A DNA stretch of 5,828 nt from Candidatus Dormiibacterota bacterium (lineage in GTDB: Bacteria; Chloroflexota; Dormibacteria; UBA8260; Bog-877). The notes beneath the pieces are model-generated. The model made no database searches. It was given only the letters and a program-made list of their open reading frames with translations, and had not been told where the DNA came from. Of the stretch, positions 1-5,807 are shown one piece after another. The stretch spans positions 1 to 5,828 of the forward strand of contig PKXR01000034.1 of NCBI GenBank assembly GCA_003133485.1. Direction: 5' to 3'. Every line of letters starts with the position of its first letter. Within the stretch, counting starts at the first letter, position 1. The position numbers and the translations under genes are program-made.

Positions 1-1
1 G

Positions 2-571
2 CTGCCCGACGGCACGGTCGTGAGCCGCGACGACGGGCCGAGGGCGAACACGACGCTCGAAGGGCTGGCGGCGCTCAAGCCCGTCTTCCGCGAGGGCGGC
101 CGCGTGACGGCGGGCAACGCCTGCCCCCTCAACGACGGGGCCGCGGCGGTCATCGTCATGTCCCTGGACCGAGCCGGAGAATTGGGGATCAAGCCGCTGG
201 CCAGGATCGTGGGCACGGCAGTCGCGGCCCTAGAGCCGGAGTACATGGGGCTCGGGCCGATCCCCGCCACGGCGAAGCTCTTCGCCCGCTCGGGAATGAC
301 CATCGACGACATCGACATCGTGGAGATCAACGAAGCCTTCGCCGCCCAGGTGATCCCGTCCGCCAGAGGCATCGGGCTGGACCCGATGGAGGACCGCCTC
401 AATCCCTTCGGCGGCTCGATCGCTCTCGGTCATCCCTTCGGTATGACCGGGGCCCGGATCACCTGCACTCTTCTCAATGGGCTGCAGACCAGGGACAAAA
501 CGCTCGGCCTGGAGACCATGTGCGTCGGCGGCGGCATGGGCATGGCGATGATCCTGGAGCGGATGTCCTAG
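2..571 (+). CDS. Thiolase (acetyl-CoA C-acyltransferase), C-terminal part
   Basis: Partial gene, open at the left edge; 189 codons and the TAG stop are present. Thiolases cleave 3-ketoacyl-CoA with CoA (beta-oxidation) or run the reverse condensation of two acyl-CoAs. Three family motifs are seen in order: NEAFAAQ (codons from 329), GGSIALGHPFGMTGAR with the active-site His codon at 431-433, and CVGGGMGMA with the C-terminal active-site Cys codon at 521-523. GNACPLNDGAAAV near 113-151 is the thiolase LNDGAAA segment before the C-terminal domain. About half the usual 390-400 residues are visible, so the N-terminal nucleophilic Cys lies outside the window. The visible part looks intact. Chain-length specificity, and so FadA-like versus acetoacetyl-CoA thiolase, cannot be decided here. 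It has no evident link to the ATP-grasp/transglutaminase locus. Confidence 0.95.
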   Translation: MPDGTVVSRDDGPRANTTLEGLAALKPVFREGGRVTAGNACPLNDGAAAVIVMSLDRAGELGIKPLARIVGTAVAALEPEYMGLGPIPATAKLFARSGMTIDDIDIVEINEAFAAQVIPSARGIGLDPMEDRLNPFGGSIALGHPFGMTGARITCTLLNGLQTRDKTLGLETMCVGGGMGMAMILERMS

Positions 572-765
572 GAGGGGCGCTCCCGACGACCGAATCCGGC
601 GGCCATCGCCGCCAGCAGACAGGCGATCAGGCCTAGGGCCATCGCCAGCGCTTGCAGCGTGAGGTGGTTGGCGCCCTCGGTCCAGGAGATCGCCACCGCC
701 ACTAGAAAGAGCACTCCAGCCGCGACCGCTAGAGGGATCCTTCGGGCTGGCCGCCAAGTAGGCAC
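568..765 (-). CDS. Small two-helix membrane protein, unknown function
   Basis: A 65-residue protein starting at GTG (765-763). A basic N-terminus (PTWRPARR) is followed by a hydrophobic stretch at about residues 11-28, a short polar link (TEGANH) and a second hydrophobic stretch at about 36-57. It ends with the basic tail GRRERPS. This predicts a helical hairpin with both ends in the cytoplasm. I recognise no family. The start is supported by a -10-like TAGGCT six bases upstream, which would give a leaderless mRNA. Its TAG stop overlaps the TAG stop of the convergent thiolase inside the palindrome CCTAGG (567-572). The clear membrane pattern argues for a real gene, but short GC-rich hydrophobic ORFs can be accidental. 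Confidence 0.6.
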   Translation of the reverse strand: MPTWRPARRIPLAVAAGVLFLVAVAISWTEGANHLTLQALAMALGLIACLLAAMAAGFGRRERPS

Positions 766-771
766 GTCGCT

Positions 772-777
772 AGCCTA
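772..777 (-). promoter_or_regulatory. Putative -10 hexamer TAGGCT for the small membrane protein gene
   Basis: On the - strand TAGGCT fits the actinobacterial TANNNT -10. It ends six bases before the GTG at 765, so transcription would begin at or next to the start codon. No good -35 is seen, and I see no clear Shine-Dalgarno sequence at the usual distance. Confidence 0.35.
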
Positions 778-1032
778 CCGACCACTGAGTTCCGAGGCTA
801 CCCAGACCAGCCTGTGGGCTACGGTCCCAACGAACTGGGAACGGCCGATTGGACTTGATAGACGGCGCTCCCGGCCGACCCTCGGGGGAGCTCAGTTGGT
901 CGAGCCCGAGTCGGAGAGACCCGCTTCATCTCCTCTAACCTCAATTCGATTCGTGGTAACGGAGTTGGCGGCTACGATCCGGCGTCCTCGGGTCGAGCGG
1001 CACGCGCAGCTCATCGGGACGCGCGATTACAG
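778..1032. other. Intergenic stretch without a recognisable gene
   Basis: I find no ORF with family motifs on either strand here. A + strand open frame crosses it (659-1207), but its translation is low-complexity Arg/Ser/Thr/Pro-rich and lies antisense to better candidates. The one noticeable element is a tRNA D-arm-like hairpin at 890-905 (GCTC, loop AGTTGGTC, GAGC). No terminator with a T-run is visible. Confidence 0.5.
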
Positions 1033-1260
1033 TCAGGCCGCAGGCCCGGCCCCGGGGCTAAGCGCTTGGCCGACCTCGAGCTCGCGCAGCCTTCTTCCCC
1101 ATGTGGTCAGCTCTCCGAGAACGGCGATCAGCTCCATCAGGCGAACCGCCGCTTGGCTCAGTTTTGATCGCGAGTCGATACCGGTGAGGGCTTGGCATTG
1201 GCCGTAGACATTGGTGTCGAGACTGGCCCGTGCAGTCGTGAGGTCACCTACTGCGCCCAA
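1033..1260 (-). CDS. Possible small helical protein, unknown function
   Basis: A 75-residue ORF starting at TTG (1260-1258) and ending at TGA. It lies 16 bases beyond the stop of the 1277-2224 transglutaminase gene on the same strand, so it could be the last gene of that operon. A purine stretch TAAGGG, which includes the upstream stop codon, is the only Shine-Dalgarno candidate, and its 13-base spacing is long. The protein looks soluble and mostly helical. It has a heptad-like middle part (about residues 32-64, including LMELIAVLGELTTW and RRLRELE), one Cys (22) and a Gly/Ala/Pro tail. I recognise no family. Third-position GC is lower than in the neighbours, and TTG is the only early start, so it may be a chance frame. 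Confidence 0.4.
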   Translation of the reverse strand: MGAVGDLTTARASLDTNVYGQCQALTGIDSRSKLSQAAVRLMELIAVLGELTTWGRRLRELEVGQALSPGAGPAA

Positions 1261-1276
1261 GATTCCGATTCATCCC

Positions 1277-2224
1277 TTATTCGGGTCGCTCAACCTCCTG
1301 CCCCGGGGTAGTCGGGTGTTGCTGCTGCTGCTCCTGCTGCCAGTGCATCGCCGTCCCACGATCGACAACCTGCACCTGCTGGTGCGACATCTTGGTGATG
1401 TGCACGCTCACCTCCGGCGGTGCACCTCGGGCAGTACCGTAAAAGAGTCCGTGGTGGGGTGCGACGTCCCCATAGTCGCGGCCGACGGCCAGACGCAGGT
1501 GCTCGGCTCCAGCGTACTTCCCCTGGGTCGGGTCCAGCCCGACCCAGCGGCCATCAGACCCACACACCTCGACCCAGGCGTGGGACTGACCATCGAAGAC
1601 CGACTCGTCACCCAGAGGGCCGAGGTAACCGCTCACGTAACGGGCAGGCCATCCGGAACCCCGGAGCAGCGCGAGGAAGAGATGGGTGAAGTCCTGGCAG
1701 ACGCCGGCTCCGCCGGCGAGGAGGTCCGCGATGCTCGACTCGACGGTGGTGGCGCCTCGGACATACCTGAACTCAGTGCGGATGCGCTGAGCGGTGGCGA
1801 GAACCGCGTCGAAGCTCCGGTCGTCACCGTTCCACTCCGACGACAGACGGCGCGTGGAGTTCTCGAGCGGAACCCGGGGGCTGGGCAGGAGGAACTCCAG
1901 CCGGGAGTCCTCGGCGAGTGCGTCTGCCGACCACTCGGGCAGCCTTCGTTTGCGCGGCTCGACGTTCTCGACGACCACCTCGACGAGGAGGTCCAGCACC
2001 CGGTGCGGCACGGCGACATCGACGCGGTGCACGTAATTGCCGAAGTAGTCGACGCGACTCCGCGGGACAGCCCCCGGAGTCGTCACCAGCGAGAAGGCCA
2101 GGGTCCGCTGCGAACCGCGGTCCCGGGGGCGCAAGCGCACCTCGTTGTAGGAGAGAGAGACAGCCTCCGAGTACCGCAAGGTGGTGCGGTGCGTCACCGC
2201 GAACGTCAGCGACTCAGTACCCAT
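1277..2224 (-). CDS. Transglutaminase-like protein (COG1305), triad intact
   Basis: 315 residues from ATG (2224-2222). An N-terminal beta-sandwich of the Bact_transglu_N type (about 5-85, with SYNEVRLRP and DYFGNYVHRVDV) precedes a Transglut_core domain (about 135-255). The Cys-His-Asp triad is visible: C176 in GAGVCQDFTH, H215 in SHAWVEV and D231 in GLDPTQG. The family motif AVGRDYGDVAP follows at 246-256. Members act as thiol peptidases or acyl transferases on amide bonds; this one has no signal peptide and is probably cytoplasmic. It overlaps the ATP-grasp gene by 19 bases, so the two are co-translated and probably act on the same product. The C-terminal tail (about 284-315) is Gln/His-rich and encoded by a CAG repeat; it is probably disordered. 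The substrate is unknown. Confidence 0.93.
   Translation of the reverse strand: MGTESLTFAVTHRTTLRYSEAVSLSYNEVRLRPRDRGSQRTLAFSLVTTPGAVPRSRVDYFGNYVHRVDVAVPHRVLDLLVEVVVENVEPRKRRLPEWSADALAEDSRLEFLLPSPRVPLENSTRRLSSEWNGDDRSFDAVLATAQRIRTEFRYVRGATTVESSIADLLAGGAGVCQDFTHLFLALLRGSGWPARYVSGYLGPLGDESVFDGQSHAWVEVCGSDGRWVGLDPTQGKYAGAEHLRLAVGRDYGDVAPHHGLFYGTARGAPPEVSVHITKMSHQQVQVVDRGTAMHWQQEQQQQHPTTPGQEVERPE
1319..1341 (-). repeat. CAG trinucleotide run coding a Gln-rich tail
   Basis: On the coding strand this is CAG CAG GAG CAG CAG CAG CAA, giving QQEQQQQ near the C-terminus of the transglutaminase-like protein. It is a short microsatellite; one GAG and one CAA interrupt it. It lies after the conserved domain. 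Confidence 0.7.
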
Positions 2225-3630
2225 GTATCCTTGCTCCCCCCTCCCTGCGACGAGTTCACCACCAGCACTTCGGAGTTCGCCGCCACCCGGGTCAGGCCGC
2301 CCGGGAAGATCCAGGGACGCTCGTCGAGGAGCACGAAGGGGCGGAGGTCAACCGCACGGGCGTCGAGTCCGCAGTCGGGACGCAGGCCGACCGCGCGGCT
2401 CAGCTCGACCTCCTCCTGTGCCAGCAACTGGCGCGGCGCCGCTCGAATCGTCTCTACAAAAGCCGTCCGCTCCGCCGCGCTCATGAGTCTGCCGAAATGG
2501 ATGCCGTAGCCGCCGCTCGCGTCGACCGGCTTCAGCACCATCGCATCAAGGTTGGTCGCGACATGCTCGAGCTGTACGGCGTCGCCGAGGTCATAGGTGG
2601 TTACGTTGTCGAAGAGTGGCTCCTCACCGAGGTAGTAACGGATCATGGCGGGTACATATGGATAGATCGCCTTGTCATCCGCGACGCCCGTCCCGGGGGC
2701 GTTGGCGATGGCCACATGGCCGCGTCGCCACGCTTCGATAATTCCGGGGGCACCGAGCAGTGAGTCCCGTCGGAACACCAGGGGGTCGAGCCACTCGCAG
2801 GTGACACGTGAGTAGATGACGTCGACGCGCTGGACTTCTCCTTCTCCATCACGGCGATAGACCTCGTCCTCAGAAACTATTAACTCGTGCCCTTCGACCA
2901 GCGTGGCGCCCATGCGCTCGGCGAGCATTCGGTGCTCGTAGTAAGCGGCATTGTATGAGCCCGGGGTCAACACCACGATATCCGCTTCCCACGGGCGCGG
3001 CGCAATGCGCTGGAGAATGTCGCGGAGCCGCTTAGTGTACTCATCGATACGTCGCACCGCCGAGTTATCGAACCACTGGGGCACCAGGTTCTCCAGAGCT
3101 ACGCGGGCTTCGAGCGCGTAAGCGACTCCGCTCGGCACCCGGACGTTGTCCTCGAGCACTCGGAACGCGCCGTTGACGCGCACGACGTCGATGTCGGCGA
3201 CATGGCACCACGTCGCACGGGGGGGACGTACCCCCACGATATCGCGGAGGTAGCCTGTGCTGCTGTAATCGAGGCGCGCCGGTACCACACCGTTGCGGAG
3301 GGCACGCTGCGCGCCGTAGCAGTCGGAGACGAAGTGATCCAGCGCCATTGCCCGTTGTGAGATGGCCCGGTGGATGGTCCGCCACTCGGCGTGGCTGAGA
3401 ACTCTAGGAATGGGATCAAAGGGGAAAATCGGAGCGCTTCCGTCGGCCGGGATGCCGAAGGTGATGCCGCGCTCCACGAACCACGCCTGGGTGGCCCGAG
3501 CGATCGCCGCTAGGCCACGGGGGTCCGCGGTGATGGCGTCGAGGGCGCCGCGGTAGGGCCGGCGGGCACCCCCCCTCGCGTCCACGCATTCATCAGCCGC
3601 GCCTGGGAGGGCCTGGTGTGCCATCTCCAT
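2206..3630 (-). CDS. Circularly permuted ATP-grasp ligase (COG2308)
   Basis: 474 residues from ATG 3630 to TGA 2206, a usual length for this family. Visible landmarks, numbered from this ATG: YRGALDAI near 26-33, LEDNVRVPSGVAY at 159-171, VVLTPGSYNAAYYEH at 219-233, GTGVADDKAIYPYVP at 313-327, the phosphate-loop-like VLKPVDASGGYGIHFG at 365-380, AQEEVELS at 404-411 and the C-terminal NSSQGGGSKDTWVL at 459-472. The fold is an ATP-grasp with rearranged order (CP_ATPgrasp, former DUF404/DUF407). The predicted activity is ATP-driven carboxylate-amine ligation through an acyl phosphate; the substrate is unknown. The start was chosen because TACTGT, a TANNNT -10, ends seven bases upstream. A TTG at 3675 would add 15 residues with no family similarity that I can see. 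The downstream transglutaminase gene overlaps it. No Alpha-E partner gene follows, although one is usual. Confidence 0.93.
   Translation of the reverse strand: MEMAHQALPGAADECVDARGGARRPYRGALDAITADPRGLAAIARATQAWFVERGITFGIPADGSAPIFPFDPIPRVLSHAEWRTIHRAISQRAMALDHFVSDCYGAQRALRNGVVPARLDYSSTGYLRDIVGVRPPRATWCHVADIDVVRVNGAFRVLEDNVRVPSGVAYALEARVALENLVPQWFDNSAVRRIDEYTKRLRDILQRIAPRPWEADIVVLTPGSYNAAYYEHRMLAERMGATLVEGHELIVSEDEVYRRDGEGEVQRVDVIYSRVTCEWLDPLVFRRDSLLGAPGIIEAWRRGHVAIANAPGTGVADDKAIYPYVPAMIRYYLGEEPLFDNVTTYDLGDAVQLEHVATNLDAMVLKPVDASGGYGIHFGRLMSAAERTAFVETIRAAPRQLLAQEEVELSRAVGLRPDCGLDARAVDLRPFVLLDERPWIFPGGLTRVAANSEVLVVNSSQGGGSKDTWVLSR
2228..2241 (-). promoter_or_regulatory. Ribosome binding site inside the ATP-grasp 3' end
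   Basis: On the - strand a purine tract GGGGGAGCAAGGA lies just before ATG 2224. The GGGGGAG part has nine bases to the start, a good Shine-Dalgarno spacing; the AAGGA part has only three. The same bases code the GGGSKD residues of the ATP-grasp C-terminal motif. Confidence 0.6.
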
Positions 3631-3637
3631 GACTTGG

Positions 3638-3643
3638 ACAGTA
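3638..3643 (-). promoter_or_regulatory. Putative -10 hexamer TACTGT for the leftward operon
   Basis: TACTGT on the - strand fits TANNNT and ends seven bases before ATG 3630, placing transcription start at about the A of the ATG (leaderless). No convincing -35 is seen. This supports ATG 3630 over TTG 3675, because the TTG would lie upstream of the transcription start. Confidence 0.4.
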
Positions 3644-3696
3644 CTCGGGTGCCGCCGCTGGTGGTTGGTACTCAATGGACAAGAGCGGTCGAAGCC

Positions 3697-3752
3697 CCCT
3701 AGGGTCCCTCCACCATGGTCTGAACGACGCCGCGGTCCGATGATTCGTCATC
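3697..3752. promoter_or_regulatory. Divergent control region with three short palindromes
   Basis: Between the two divergent arms lie CCCTAGGG (3697-3704), ACCATGGT (3712-3719) and the inverted repeat GATGA-TTCG-TCATC (3739-3752). Any of these could be an operator for a regulator acting on both arms, or for two regulators. No known operator consensus is recognised, and short palindromes arise easily by chance. Confidence 0.3.
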
Positions 3753-3795
3753 AATGCACGAGAACAGATGTGCCCCTTCCAAGGTAGCCTCCGGC

Positions 3796-3801
3796 TAGAC
3801 T
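3796..3801 (+). promoter_or_regulatory. Putative -10 hexamer TAGACT for the rightward operon
   Basis: TAGACT fits TANNNT and ends seven bases before GTG 3809, the same geometry as on the opposite arm. No Shine-Dalgarno sequence lies at a useful distance from the GTG, as expected for a leaderless transcript. The -35 region is not recognisable. Confidence 0.4.
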
Positions 3802-3808
3802 GGCGGTT

Positions 3809-4693
3809 GTGTCCGGCTCAATCGCGGCTCGACGGGTGCTACGCGTCGGGTGCGACTTCGCACACGAGCTGGAGTGGCCGGTGACGGCGGTACTCCAGGT
3901 GGAGCCCTTCCCTGGATCCTCGACTTCGCTCACCGCCCGCCTGGAGACCGACCCGGTCGTTTCGGTGGACCAGTACATCGACATCTATGGCAACCTGTGC
4001 CGCCGCTTCCTCCTGGGGCCGGGACAGACTCGCATCCACTACGAGGCCGAGGTTGAGGTCGACGGCGGGGTCGACGACGCCGACCAGGAGGCGCTCCAGC
4101 ACTCGATAATCAATCTACCCAGCGATGTCCTGCACTTCACCTTGCCCAGCCGCTGCTGCGAATCCGACACGCTGGGCAACACTGCGTGGCAACTCTTCGG
4201 CGGCATACCGGCAGGGTGGCAACGGGCCCAGACTGTCGTCGCCTGGGTGCATGACAACATCACCTTCGCCCACGCCAGCAGCGGTCCCGCGACGACTGCT
4301 ACCGAGACCTACCTGCAGCGCCGCGGTGTGTGCCGCGATTTCGCCCAGCTTGGGGTCGCCTTCCTCCGGGCCCTCAACATCCCCGCGCGGTACTGCTTCG
4401 GCTACCTGCCTGACATCGACGTGCTTCCCGTGGAGGAGCCGATGGACTTCGCCAGCTGGCTCGAGGCATACCTCGGAGGCAGGTGGTACATATTCGACCC
4501 GCGAAACAACACACGGCGCACTGGTCGCGTGACCATCGGCCGCGGCCGGGACGCGCACGACGTGGCCATGTTGACAACCTATGGGCTGGCCCCCCTGACC
4601 GCCATGCGCGTTGCCGCCGAGCCCGTCGAGGCAGCGCCCTGGTCGAGCGCCAGGCCGCCAGTCCTCGGCGAATTCCCGGCACCGACGGGATGA
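3809..4693 (+). CDS. Transglutaminase-like protein lacking the canonical active-site His
   Basis: 294 residues from GTG 3809. An N-terminal beta-domain (about 8-85, with QYIDIYGNLCRRFLL) precedes a Transglut_core domain (about 135-250). The core shows AWVHDNITF at 145-153, GVCRDFAQLG at 173-182 with C175, and the block MDFASWLEAYLGGRWYIFDP at 212-231 with D230. Where the two sister proteins have HAW, this one has ASW, so the usual His is Ala215 (codon 4451-4453). The His five residues after the Cys in both sisters is Gln180. Either this is a branch with another base or it is inactive and structural. The GRGRDAHDVAMLTTYG block at 244-259 is typical of this COG1305 branch. No signal peptide is seen. 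It shares an ATGA overlap with the next gene, implying equal expression and perhaps a complex. Confidence 0.92.
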   Translation: MSGSIAARRVLRVGCDFAHELEWPVTAVLQVEPFPGSSTSLTARLETDPVVSVDQYIDIYGNLCRRFLLGPGQTRIHYEAEVEVDGGVDDADQEALQHSIINLPSDVLHFTLPSRCCESDTLGNTAWQLFGGIPAGWQRAQTVVAWVHDNITFAHASSGPATTATETYLQRRGVCRDFAQLGVAFLRALNIPARYCFGYLPDIDVLPVEEPMDFASWLEAYLGGRWYIFDPRNNTRRTGRVTIGRGRDAHDVAMLTTYGLAPLTAMRVAAEPVEAAPWSSARPPVLGEFPAPTG

Positions 4694-5637
4694 GGCTTCC
4701 CTTCGATCCGGAGTGCGACGATTTTGAGGAGCAACTCGCCCTCCCCAGCAGCGTTGATGCTGAGAGCGTGGACTGGACCGCAGTCCGCCGCAGCGCCTAT
4801 CTCATCCATCAGCGCATCTCCTACCGCTATGAGGGTCCGGTCCGTCAGCTCCGCCAACGCCTGGTGGTCCAGCCACGTGAGCAGCACGGTGACCAGCGCC
4901 GGCTGCATCGCCACCTCCGTGTGTTTCACGCCGTGCCGCGGCGCGTTACCGACATTCTCGACAGCTTCGGAAATCACGTGGTCGACATCACCATTCCGAT
5001 GGTGACAACGGAGGTGACCTTTGTCTCCTGGAGCGTCGTCGAGCGCGACGCCAAGCATGGCCCGCACCTTGCCGCGAGCGCGTGGTTGCGCGACCCAAGA
5101 CTGCTAACCTCCACACGCCTGACCACAGCCGACGCTGGCCTTCGCGATCTCGCCGACGAAATGGCCGCGACCGGGCTGCGGGACGCCGACCTAGCCGAGA
5201 CCGTTTGTGGTCGAGTCCACCAGGAGATGCGCTACCAGTATGACGTCACCGGGATTGGGACCACTGCGGCCGAGGCCTTCACCCTGCGCAGTGGCGTGTG
5301 CCAGGATTACGCCCACGTCATGCTCGCGATCACACGTGAACTGGGAATGCCCTCCCGCTACGTTTCCGGGCAGCTCATCGGCACCGGCGGATCTCACGCC
5401 TGGGTCGAAGTTCTCATCCCCAATGGCACCGGCTGCGCCGAGGTCATCTCCCTCGATCCCACGCACAACCGCCGTACTGACATGACCTACCTGACCATCG
5501 CGGTGGGTCGTGACTACTCCGACGGGGCACCGTTCTCCGGAAGCTATCGAGCGCCATACGCCGGACGTCTCTCCACGATCAAGCGGGTTTCCGTGGTGAG
5601 CGTCGACGGGGACCCGCAACTCGTGACGACTGTCTGA
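4690..5637 (+). CDS. Transglutaminase-like protein (COG1305), triad intact
   Basis: 315 residues from ATG 4690 to TGA 5637. The frame is open further upstream, to 4483, but that part lies inside the preceding gene and is Arg-rich shadow sequence. The ATG sits in the ATGA overlap (4690-4693), so translational coupling explains the weak ribosome binding site. After an acidic lead of about 30 residues comes the Bact_transglu_N beta-domain (about 34-105, with RISYRYEGPVRQLRQRL and DSFGNHVVDI). The Transglut_core domain follows (about 165-275) with C204 in SGVCQDYAHV, H236 in SHAWVEV and D256 in SLDPTHN, a complete triad. AVGRDYSDGAPFSG at 271-284 matches the family end motif. Residues 176-281 resemble the leftward sister at 1277-2224 more than the neighbour it overlaps. 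Role: thiol peptidase or acyl transferase, substrate unknown. Confidence 0.93.
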   Translation: MRLPFDPECDDFEEQLALPSSVDAESVDWTAVRRSAYLIHQRISYRYEGPVRQLRQRLVVQPREQHGDQRRLHRHLRVFHAVPRRVTDILDSFGNHVVDITIPMVTTEVTFVSWSVVERDAKHGPHLAASAWLRDPRLLTSTRLTTADAGLRDLADEMAATGLRDADLAETVCGRVHQEMRYQYDVTGIGTTAAEAFTLRSGVCQDYAHVMLAITRELGMPSRYVSGQLIGTGGSHAWVEVLIPNGTGCAEVISLDPTHNRRTDMTYLTIAVGRDYSDGAPFSGSYRAPYAGRLSTIKRVSVVSVDGDPQLVTTV

Positions 5638-5736
5638 GGGGCGCCCTCGCCAGAGAACAGCGTGTTGGTTCTTCCCTATTGCGGATAGATGTCTGATGCG
5701 GAAACGCGCACAGAAAGCCCGAACTTGCCCGAGGCG

Positions 5737-5766
5737 GTGAGAGAGGACAGCGTCGTCGGCTACGCT
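5737..5766 (+). promoter_or_regulatory. Putative promoter of the tRNA gene
   Basis: GTGAGA (5737-5742) is a weak -35. After 18 bases comes TACGCT (5761-5766), a TANNNT -10 in the context GGCTACGCTTAC. Transcription would start near 5773, giving a leader of about 35 bases before the mature tRNA end, as expected for a processed tRNA precursor. The rest of 5638-5807 shows no ORF and no clear terminator. Confidence 0.35.
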
Positions 5767-5807
5767 TACAGACGGCGCGGCCCAGATTCTAGATCAGATA
5801 GCCTTTA

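Noticed and set aside
230..757. - strand open frame of 175 codons
   Set aside because: It is antisense to the thiolase catalytic motifs and its translation is Gly/Arg/Asp-rich without a domain.
659..1207. + strand open frame of 182 codons
   Set aside because: Its composition is Arg/Ser/Thr/Pro-rich without motifs. It begins inside the antisense of the small membrane gene and has no supporting start signal.
1211..2509. Long + strand open frame of 432 codons
   Set aside because: It lies antisense to the transglutaminase and ATP-grasp genes, which have clear motifs. Its translation has no recognisable domain; it is a GC-rich shadow frame.
1918..2763. + strand open frame of 281 codons
   Set aside because: It is antisense to both leftward genes and its translation is low-complexity Arg/Pro/Ala.
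3631..3675. TTG start at 3675 for the ATP-grasp gene
   Set aside because: It has no ribosome binding site, and the 15 extra residues do not look like the family N-terminus. A -10 hexamer lies within this stretch, seven bases before ATG 3630.
4483..4689. Upstream extension of the third transglutaminase frame
   Set aside because: These 69 codons read through the end of the previous gene in another frame and are Arg-rich and featureless. The ATG at 4690 in an ATGA overlap explains the start better.
5636..5648. GAGGG-GCG-CCCTC hairpin as terminator after the third transglutaminase
   Set aside because: It has only five base pairs, overlaps the stop codon and has no T-run after it, so it is not supportable as an intrinsic terminator.
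5799..5804. TAGCCT as -10 of the tRNA gene
   Set aside because: It would start transcription inside the mature tRNA. TACGCT at 5761 is better placed.
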